Of a stretch of 9,726 bases of DNA, positions 1-5,536 are shown in pieces. The notes under the pieces were generated by a model. The model saw nothing but the letters and a program-made list of their open reading frames with translations, did no database searches and was not told the DNA's origin. This DNA is from CAYXDO01 sp964463485 (GTDB lineage Bacteria; Myxococcota; Kuafuiibacteriia; Kuafuiibacteriales; Kuafuiibacteriaceae): NCBI GenBank assembly GCA_964463485.1, contig CAYXDO010000256.1:1-9726 (forward strand). The letters are read 5' to 3'. Within the stretch, counting starts at the first letter, position 1; each line of letters begins with the position of its first letter. The translations under genes were made by a program, and so were the position numbers.

Positions 1-357
1 TTCGACCAGCTTCCCCGCAGCGCACTCAGATCCAGGCCCGGCTGCACCCAAATCAATCCTCTCGGTCCTCTGGTGCTCGCTTCGGGCTTGGCGCTCGGTG
101 CGCTCCGTTTCGCATTCCTTGATCACCCTTGCTGCGGCCGGTGGCAGACCGAAAATCCGACCCTTGCTGAGAAAGTCCCGCGCGCCCGCGATACACTCCT
201 CGTGCGAAGTCCCCGAGACGACGATGACGGGAGTATCGGCTGAGCTTTGCGCAAGCAGGGCGGCCTACGTCTATACTCGTCGATACGTAACGACATACTC
301 GCCCGGCCGCAGAGCTCTGAGCAGCAACTCGGCGTCGGCGGCGGAATCGCCCAGATC
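1..357 (-). pseudogene. Decayed response-regulator receiver domain (N-terminus of a hybrid sensor kinase), runs off the left edge
   Basis: One minus-strand frame reads DSAADAELLLRALRPGEY then VTYRRV, which resembles the first helix and second strand of receiver domains that open sensory-box kinases (typically EDS.ADAELLLRELRRGGY..TYRRV). The frame then meets stops at 271-273 and 265-267. It continues without a frame change as ALLAQSSADTPVIVVSGT, followed by AGARDFLSKGR and a charged helix to about position 70. The conserved Ser/Thr (VVSGT) and Lys (DFLSKG) of receivers are visible. By family comparison from memory, about 30-35 residues between YRRV and ALL are missing, and these would hold the phospho-acceptor Asp. 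The N-terminal acidic pair is GDS rather than EDS. No start codon is evident, and the 5' end overlaps or abuts the stop of the lipoprotein gene at 366. The kinase part would lie left of the window. I infer a non-functional relic. Confidence 0.7.
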
Positions 358-365
358 TCGCCGGG

Positions 366-1454
366 TCAGATCCCAAACCGCGCCTTGTCGGCTTCAAATA
401 GATCGACGACGTCGGATTCGCTCAAGGCTCCGGAATGAATGCGGATGGCGCCGATGACCAAGGATCCTCCGATGAATTCGTCGGTGAACGAGTTGACGAA
501 GGTGAGGTCTCCGGATTCGGCGCGCTGCGCGGCCACGTTGATCGGATAACCGCCGGAGGTCGCGAGGGTGACGACGAGCTGGGAGTTCGCCACGCCATCC
601 GCATAGAGCACCGTGCGTTGTCCGTCGTAGGAGTACACGAGGTGATGCCATCTTCCTGCCTCGGGTAGAGGGAGCCACCCCATGTCGTTGGCCCAGTGGC
701 CAGCCGCACCCAAACCCGGGCTGTCACCGAAATTGAAAGTAAAGTTCGTATTCGGGCCTCCATTCCTCTTCGACCAGGACACGGTGGTCTCCTCGGATAC
801 GAAGCTCGAGTTCGCGACCCACACCTCGACGCTTCGGTCGCTGGCGCCCTCGAGAGTCGAGGTCGTCGCTGGACCCACGAAAGCGTCGCGCTCTCCGTCG
901 AACTGGACCCCACGCACACCGAGAAAGCTCGTGACCGATGGGTGCCCCACCGCAGAGAAGGCTCCGCCGAGAGTTCCCCGATTCAACCATGTCGACCCGT
1001 CGACGAAGTCCGCAGCGTCCAAGCTGACCAGCAACTCTCCAGCTGAAATCCGGCGACAGCCACATCCGCACGGGCTCGAGAATTCGATCTTGCCAGCAGA
1101 ACACTCCAGAGCTTCGATCCCCCGGCAGTTGGCTGGGTCGTATTCAATGTTGGGGTCGTTTGGGTCCGGACACTCGGACGGCGTCGCGTCCGAGGCTCCC
1201 GCGTCTGGCGGACCGGAGTCTCCAGGGGCCGAGGGCACGTCTGGCTGACCTGAGTCCCGAGGGGCCGAAGACACGTCTGCCGGACCGGCGTCCGGCGGGG
1301 GCAAAGACGCGTCTCGACGAGGTCCTGCATCGCGCGCGGTCGAGGCGCAGTTGGTCTTCGTCTGACACGCGAAGTCATCGGGGTAGAATGACGGAGCCGA
1401 GCAGGCTCCGGAAAAAAGGGCGAGCAGGGGGACGGGGAAGGGTTGGCGCAGCAT
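366..1454 (-). CDS. Predicted lipoprotein with repeat linker and LamG/concanavalin-like domain
   Basis: This 362-residue protein starts at an ATG. A short hydrophobic leader (about residues 5-17) ends in LFSGAC, a plausible but not ideal lipobox with Cys18. Residues 55-90 are three 12-residue repeats of the form D(S/A)GxxDVxSAPx, a flexible linker of the kind found in myxobacterial surface lipoproteins. A Cys-rich segment follows (C95, C110, C118 and SPCGCGC at 127-133). Residues about 140-362 look like a laminin-G/concanavalin-type jelly roll: SLDAADF near the start, then GVQFDGERD, VEVWV, GRWHHLVYSYDG, a VLYADG strand and a final IGAIRIHSGALS. Such domains bind sugars or proteins; the ligand here is unknown. 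It is predicted to sit on the outer membrane or cell surface. No Shine-Dalgarno is visible. The gene is divergent from the plus-strand gene at 1611, and its stop lies against the receiver relic. Confidence 0.88.
   Translation of the reverse strand: MLRQPFPVPLLALFSGACSAPSFYPDDFACQTKTNCASTARDAGPRRDASLPPPDAGPADVSSAPRDSGQPDVPSAPGDSGPPDAGASDATPSECPDPNDPNIEYDPANCRGIEALECSAGKIEFSSPCGCGCRRISAGELLVSLDAADFVDGSTWLNRGTLGGAFSAVGHPSVTSFLGVRGVQFDGERDAFVGPATTSTLEGASDRSVEVWVANSSFVSEETTVSWSKRNGGPNTNFTFNFGDSPGLGAAGHWANDMGWLPLPEAGRWHHLVYSYDGQRTVLYADGVANSQLVVTLATSGGYPINVAAQRAESGDLTFVNSFTDEFIGGSLVIGAIRIHSGALSESDVVDLFEADKARFGI
1185..1292 (-). repeat. Three 36-base tandem repeats in the lipoprotein linker
   Basis: Units at 1257-1292, 1221-1256 and 1185-1220 encode DAGPADVSSAPR, DSGQPDVPSAPG and DSGPPDAGASDA. 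The first two units are clearly similar at the base level (shared aggggccga and cacgtctg cores); the third is more diverged. The period is exactly 12 codons, so gain or loss of units would keep the frame and only change linker length. Confidence 0.8.
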
Positions 1455-1592
1455 CTGACGCGTTGGGCGTACGAGTACTCCAACGGAGAACGGAAGCCAA
1501 CCCGCTGTTCAGCGACGCAGCGACACCTTGCCGATCGCCCCGCCCCGTCCTGCGTTCCGGGATCGTCGCGTGGGTTCTCGGCCTGCCTCCTG

Positions 1593-1601
1593 TGGTAGGC
1601 T
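1593..1601 (+). promoter_or_regulatory. Possible extended -10 box for a leaderless message
   Basis: TGGTAGGCT fits TGn followed by a -10-like hexamer (TAGGCT, 1596-1601). The GTG start at 1611 lies nine bases beyond it, so transcription would begin at or very near the start codon. No Shine-Dalgarno precedes the GTG, which agrees with leaderless translation. No clear -35 was found. The call is a pattern match only. Confidence 0.4.
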
Positions 1602-1610
1602 CGCCGCGCC

Positions 1611-2405
1611 GTGTCCCTCGGAATCCTCCCCTTGGTTGGCATCCTGAGCTCGTCGATCCTCGTTCAGCTGGACGAGAACGTCGGAGCTTCTGAAGCGGAT
1701 GCGGGTCAGCTCGTGTCGACGCTCGCCGACGAAATGGCAAAGGTCACTCGGGATTCGGTGAGCACCACGATAGCCGCCGAGCCGAGTTGCTCGAAGGGTG
1801 AGGATGAGTGCCTTGGGGAGCTCGGAGCCCGAGCGGGCGCCGAAGTCGTCTTGGTGCGAGTTTTTGGCGCGATTACGGTGCTCAGGGTCTCATTGAAGCG
1901 CGCGGGATATCCGACCCAGAAGCTCGATTTGGAGCTCGACCGAGCGACTTGGCGCCCTCTCTTGACGCGAGCGATTCGTACTCTGTTTCCGGAGCGGGCC
2001 CGAGAAGACATCGCCGTGATGTCGCGCGTCGATCCCGTCCCTCCGAGTGAACCCACGAAGGACTCACAACCCGCGGCGACCGTCGATTGGACGTCTCCGC
2101 GAACTCGAGAGCCAGTCGCCGCCGTGGGGGTACCGGCTGTCTTGCCTTGGGTCGCCTTCGGAGTCGGCGCCCTCGGGCTCCTCGCCGGGGGCGTCGTGAT
2201 CGGACTCGCCGAATCGAAGATGTCGGCCTTGACTCGTCAACTCGGCGAGCGTGATCCGGGCTCAGGTCTCATCATAGGCGTGACCTACGAGGATGCGGAC
2301 GCGAGTCGCGGGTCGATTCGCTTGGAGAGGACGGTCGGATGGTCGATGGCGACTCTCGGGATCGCGGGTCTCACTACCGGGCTGGTGTCGCTGCTGGCCG
2401 AATGA
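1611..2405 (+). CDS. Membrane protein of unknown function with two C-terminal transmembrane segments
   Basis: This 264-residue protein starts at GTG. The first 20 residues are hydrophobic (MSLGILPLVGILSSSILVQL) but lack basic residues, so a signal peptide is possible and not certain. Residues about 25-125 have the look of the small alpha/beta domains (FlgO/TolB-N-like) common in myxobacterial proteins: a helix with Asp/Glu/Ala, a Cys pair (C60, C67), then ECLGELGARAGAEVVLVRVF and a beta-rich stretch. That family assignment is a guess. Residues 140-170 form a Pro/Thr-rich linker. Residues 177-200 (VLPWVAFGVGALGLLAGGVV) and 242-262 are likely membrane spans joined by a loop of about 40 residues. 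It is convergent with the serine/threonine kinase gene, with about 107 bases between the stops and no clear terminator hairpin. Related two-span proteins with such linkers often occur near kinases in myxobacteria, but a link here is only inferred. Confidence 0.82.
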   Translation: MSLGILPLVGILSSSILVQLDENVGASEADAGQLVSTLADEMAKVTRDSVSTTIAAEPSCSKGEDECLGELGARAGAEVVLVRVFGAITVLRVSLKRAGYPTQKLDLELDRATWRPLLTRAIRTLFPERAREDIAVMSRVDPVPPSEPTKDSQPAATVDWTSPRTREPVAAVGVPAVLPWVAFGVGALGLLAGGVVIGLAESKMSALTRQLGERDPGSGLIIGVTYEDADASRGSIRLERTVGWSMATLGIAGLTTGLVSLLAE

Positions 2406-2512
2406 CGTACGCTACACGATCTTCTAACCCGGCCACATGAAAGTTTCGTCAACAGTTCGTGGTCAACGGTTGGTTGTTGGTCGTGGCCGCGGCCGAGGAG
2501 AGCGAAGCCAAC

Positions 2513-4396
2513 TCAGCGTTCGAAACTCGAAAGCGAGCTCTCGAGTCGGCCGATTTCGGTCCCGAGTTGAACGCTGCGAGCTCCCGCCTCGAGGCGTGAG
2601 GTCCTCTCGAGGAGGGCAAGGTACTGCTTCTGGTACGCCTCGAATAACGCTGAATCCGGGGGTATTCGACGAATTGCGGTCAACACCCGCCCCAACTTGG
2701 CGTTCAAAACTTTTCGTCCCGCTCCGTCGGTTTGCAGCGCGCTTTCCAGTCTAGAAAGCGTAGCCGTGACTTCCTCGACGGGAGGCTCGGCTCCAGAGGC
2801 CTTCCACGCCAGCCATCGCGAGCCCTCGGATGGGGCGAGAGTCGGGAGGTCGAGCTCCGACAGACCGGCCGCGCTCAGTTTCTTGTCCAGTTGCCTGGCT
2901 GCTTCCGAGAAAGCCGGGCCCGCTCGACGCCCACTCGATTCCGAGGACGCCGCCGCGGGTTCGGGGGCTTTCGAACGCGAAGCGACTCGGGCCGCGACGG
3001 CCGGTCTCGGGTCTGCTGCCGCATTCGGTGGTGTCGCCGACGGGACTTCCGGACCCGGAGTTGAAGTCAGGGTCGTCGGGGTCCGAGCCGGCGGAGGCGA
3101 CGCGTGAGCCTTGGTCGGCGGCTCCAAGACCCAGGATTCGGCCACCACCTGAGGTGCTGCGAACTTGGCCACATTCATTCGCGAGAACCCGACTCCGAAC
3201 AAAACGACCGCCACGGACAGGCAAGCCAAGAGTGCTCCGCGAGATCGTCGCCGGTGGGTTGGACTCTCCTTCGCCGTCGACGGCCCTGAGTCCAAAGCTG
3301 CGGGCGCAATCGCCAAGGGCCTCGAACGATTTTCACGCGGAATCGCAGGTGAGGCGAGTTGGGATGGGATCGGTTTTCCTGCGATCACGACTGGCCGCAA
3401 GCCGCGACTCGGTGGCACGTCCTGGCGAGTATCGCTCGCCATCTCCGACTCGGAAGGTCCCTCGATCCCAGCGGTTCGGATATGCGAACGCGTCTCGATT
3501 AGAGTCACCACTGCCCGACCGTCCGCAGGCCGCTCGTCGGCATGGAACGCGAGCATCGGACGGATGACTTCTTCGAGACCACCAGCGGGCGGAATCTCCG
3601 GCGGCTCGGACTGGCGCAGTCGTTCGGTGAGAAGCTGAACCCCTTTGTTCTTCCATGGTGTGCGGCCCACCAACGCCGAGTACAGGGTCACGCCGAGCGA
3701 ATAGATGTCAGCGGCCGAAGTCACCGGGTCATCCGAGAGTTGCTCGGGCGCCATGAATGCCGGAGTCCCGACGAAGGCTCCCGTTTTCGTGAGTCGAGTG
3801 AGCTCCTCGCTCTCTTCCCAGGCCATGTGCGCGATCCCGAAGTCTAGGATCTTCGCGGTCTCTGGCTGCCCGGGAACGAGCATGATATTGGCGGGTTTGA
3901 GGTCACGATGTACGATGTGCGCTTCGTGCAGCACGCCGAGGCCGCGAGCGAGCTGGAGCGCCAGCTCGCGGACGTTTTCGGGCTCGAGCCGTCCCACACG
4001 GCTGAGCCTCTCGGCCAGGGACTCACCAACCAGGATCTCCATACTCATCCACGGCGTCCCGTCGTCTTCTACGCCAAAGTCATCCACGGCCAACAGGTTG
4101 GGGTGGCGCAGCGGTCGAGAGATTTCAGCCTCGCGAAGGAAGCGCCTGCGGGAGATGCGCCCAGCGCGACGGTTCAGCAGCTTCAAGGCGTGCTCGGTGC
4201 CGCTCGCGTCGCGAGCTCGATAGACTTCGCCCATGCCTCCGGCGCCGAGCGCACCGACGATCTCGAGGCCGCCGACAGATCGCCCGAGCCAGCGAACGTC
4301 GCCGAGTCGCCGCGAAGGAGTGCCGTCGGCGGGACACAGACCAGAGTCGCCTTGGAACTCCGATCGGCACTCGGGACATCGCCAAATCGAACTCAT
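2513..4396 (-). CDS. Transmembrane serine/threonine protein kinase with N-terminal zinc ribbon (PknB-type)
   Basis: This 627-residue protein phosphorylates Ser/Thr on partner proteins, whose identity is unknown. It opens with a zinc-ribbon-like CPEC...CPADG (C7, C10, C21), typical of myxobacterial kinases. The kinase domain spans about 43-300. All catalytic elements are present: the Gly loop GAGGMGEVY (51-59), Lys72 in HALKLL, Glu89 in LREAE, HRDLKPAN (163-170), DFG (185-187), GTPAFMAPEQ (210-219), DIYSLGV (230-236) and ERP (288-290). It should therefore be active. Residues 310-380 are a disordered juxtamembrane linker, and 387-405 (RGALLACLSVAVVLFGVGF) is one membrane span after an RRRSR anchor. 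A Pro/Ala/Ser-rich stretch (425-495) follows, then a helical region (496-627) outside the cytoplasm that matches no sensor domain I recognise. No Shine-Dalgarno precedes the ATG. The gene lies downstream of the ATPase-DUF4276 relic on the same strand and is probably transcribed separately. Confidence 0.95.
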   Translation of the reverse strand: MSSIWRCPECRSEFQGDSGLCPADGTPSRRLGDVRWLGRSVGGLEIVGALGAGGMGEVYRARDASGTEHALKLLNRRAGRISRRRFLREAEISRPLRHPNLLAVDDFGVEDDGTPWMSMEILVGESLAERLSRVGRLEPENVRELALQLARGLGVLHEAHIVHRDLKPANIMLVPGQPETAKILDFGIAHMAWEESEELTRLTKTGAFVGTPAFMAPEQLSDDPVTSAADIYSLGVTLYSALVGRTPWKNKGVQLLTERLRQSEPPEIPPAGGLEEVIRPMLAFHADERPADGRAVVTLIETRSHIRTAGIEGPSESEMASDTRQDVPPSRGLRPVVIAGKPIPSQLASPAIPRENRSRPLAIAPAALDSGPSTAKESPTHRRRSRGALLACLSVAVVLFGVGFSRMNVAKFAAPQVVAESWVLEPPTKAHASPPPARTPTTLTSTPGPEVPSATPPNAAADPRPAVAARVASRSKAPEPAAASSESSGRRAGPAFSEAARQLDKKLSAAGLSELDLPTLAPSEGSRWLAWKASGAEPPVEEVTATLSRLESALQTDGAGRKVLNAKLGRVLTAIRRIPPDSALFEAYQKQYLALLERTSRLEAGARSVQLGTEIGRLESSLSSFER

Positions 4397-4688
4397 GCGG
4401 CGCTCGGTGGGCTCGGCGCCCGAGCAGAGTCACCCAAGGCGAAGCGAGATTCGTCGAAATCGCGGCGAGCTCCGAATAGCCTTCGACGTCGAGGAACCCA
4501 AGAGGCTGCCGAAGGCACGGCCGTTGATATCTGCAATCCGGCTCTTTGGAGCTCGACGGGCTCGGCCATGCCTCATTCTCGCCCGGGAGGTGCTCTTTCA
4601 CAACAACGCTCGTTCGGGACACCGCGAGGTCGAGTCGTGGCTCTCGGGCTTCCGGCCTCAGTCGATGGGTCTCGACTTCGCTTCGGGT
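4397..4688. other. Unassigned stretch between the kinase start and the DUF4276 relic
   Basis: No recognisable gene lies here. The minus frame of the DUF4276 gene stays open through it, and on into the kinase gene to a stop at 4125-4127, but the translated text after RY (residue 142) no longer resembles the family. The plus strand is also open in the same codon register, as part of a 343-codon frame at 4233-5264. The DUF4276 C-terminus should have been here. I infer either that it was replaced or that it is too diverged to see. The kinase promoter presumably lies in this stretch, but no convincing box was found. Confidence 0.5.
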
Positions 4689-5114
4689 GTACCTGGCCTG
4701 TCGAGGGATCGTGGCTGGAACTCGAGGGTAGGCGAAGCGAACAGCTTCCCAGTCTCCGAAATACGACGCCTCGAGCTCCTCGATGGCGAGCCGGTTCACC
4801 ACCACCAAGTATCGCGAGCTTGCCGCTTTCGTACGGGTGAGCAATCCCGCGGAGGTTGCCATGCCCTCGAGACGCGCTTTCAATTTGTCGCAGTCGTCCT
4901 CGTCCCGGTCGACGATCACCACGACACGCCAATCTTCTGGAATCCAGCTCGCGTATCCGAGGAGTCGCGTTGGGAGCCGCTCGAGCAGCTCGTCCTTGCA
5001 CTGGCACGCGTACACCTCGAACGAGAGCCCGCCCAGGACTCGAGGAAGGACTATGCGGAGCGCCGCCTCCATCGAGGGCTCCTCGACGAGGAACTCGACG
5101 TGTTCGACACTCAC
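4689..5114 (-). pseudogene. DUF4276 family (TOPRIM-like) protein, C-terminus lost
   Basis: From GTG at 5112-5114 the frame reads SVEHVEFLVEEPSMEAALR. It continues with FEVYACQCKDELLERLP, a beta strand ending VVVIVDRDEDDCDKLK (residues 64-79) and NRLAIEELEASYFGDWEAVR (107-126), and ends recognisably with AYPRVPATIPRQARY (142). This pattern is that of DUF4276 proteins, which carry TOPRIM-like acidic motifs (the early Glu pair E11/E12 and the DRD at 69-71) and are proposed to be nucleases. Family members continue for another 60 or so residues, recalled as a GGTWEA motif and a Lys/Arg-rich helix; none is seen. The open frame instead runs to 4125 and would overlap the kinase by about 270 bases, so its native stop is gone. 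A GGGGAAG sequence lies just upstream of the GTG as a possible ribosome site. Its start overlaps the ATPase stop. The N-terminal two thirds could still be translated, but I expect no function. Confidence 0.8.
5111..5114 (-). other. GTGA stop/start overlap linking ATPase and DUF4276 genes
   Basis: On the minus strand, GTG (5114-5112) starts DUF4276 and TGA (5113-5111) ends the ATPase. A four-base overlap of this kind is typical of translationally coupled operon partners. It shows that the two relics came in together as one cassette. Confidence 0.85.
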
Positions 5115-5536
5115 GATCTTCCCCGTCGGGCGGGAGCGCCAGAGCGAACCAGCGGATCGCCGACGCCGAACCGCCCTTCGAGCCATAGGTGTCCGAGGGA
5201 AGCACCCGCGGCGATGAATTCGGGAATGCCTCGAATATCCAGCGCCCGAACGGTCTGCGAGTAGCCTTGCTCGTCTCGATAGAGCACTCGGACTTCGTTG
5301 GCTCGCAGAGCATTGAGGAAGAAGGGGGAATGAGTCGTGACCAACAACTGCGAACGCGCGGCGGCCACTCGGCACTCTTCGCCGAGCTCGGGGAGCAGGC
5401 GCGGGTGCAGGAAGTTCTCGGGTTCTTCGATGCCAATGAATTTGGGAGGGTCCGGATCGAACAGCACGGTCATGTAGGAGCGGTCACTTGCCACGCGGTG
5501 TTCGAACGGACGACGACCGCCTTCGATCTCACCTTC
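5111..5536 (-). pseudogene. C-terminal remnant of an AAA/ABC-type ATPase, partner of DUF4276
   Basis: The frame contains FIGIEEPENFLHP (Walker B and D-loop region), then LLVTTHSPFFLNALR (switch His) and RDEQGYSQTVRALDIRGIPEF. It ends FGVGDPLVRSGAP, the usual C-terminus of AAA_21/OLD-like ATPases paired with DUF4276. A GTG at 5494 opens a 127-codon frame; homologous-looking text extends a little further upstream in the same frame (GRRPFEHRVASDRS) to about 5535, where the stop of the neighbouring lipoprotein gene lies. The whole N-terminal half, with Walker A and Q-loop, is missing; such proteins are usually 350-450 residues. The signature-like SDGT segment appears damaged: SDRSYMTVL stands where relatives, from memory, have about five more residues. 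ATP hydrolysis is therefore not expected. The stop TGA (5111-5113) shares bases with the GTG of DUF4276. Confidence 0.83.

Noticed and set aside
53..397. A 114-codon minus-strand open frame at the left end
   Set aside because: It is Arg-rich and lies in a different frame from the receiver-like text, which is the convincing reading despite its stops.
2430..2489. Inverted repeat cggccac/gtggccg between the convergent stops, as a terminator
   Set aside because: The arms are seven bases with a loop of more than 45 bases and no T-run, so it does not support a terminator call.
4125..4396. Extension of the DUF4276 frame into the kinase gene
   Set aside because: The overlapped stretch encodes the kinase zinc ribbon and Gly loop in another frame, which are clearly real. 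The extension is Arg/Ser-rich and has no family features.
4233..5264. A 343-codon plus-strand open frame opposite the kinase start and the DUF4276 relic
   Set aside because: It lies in the mirror codon register of the minus frame, which carries clear DUF4276 motifs over 4689-5114, so it is most likely an antisense shadow. The part over 4397-4688 is kept as an open question in the findings.
4573..5436. A 287-codon minus-strand open frame across the ATPase-DUF4276 junction
   Set aside because: It is Arg/Ser/Pro-rich and out of frame with both recognisable proteins, so it is a shadow.
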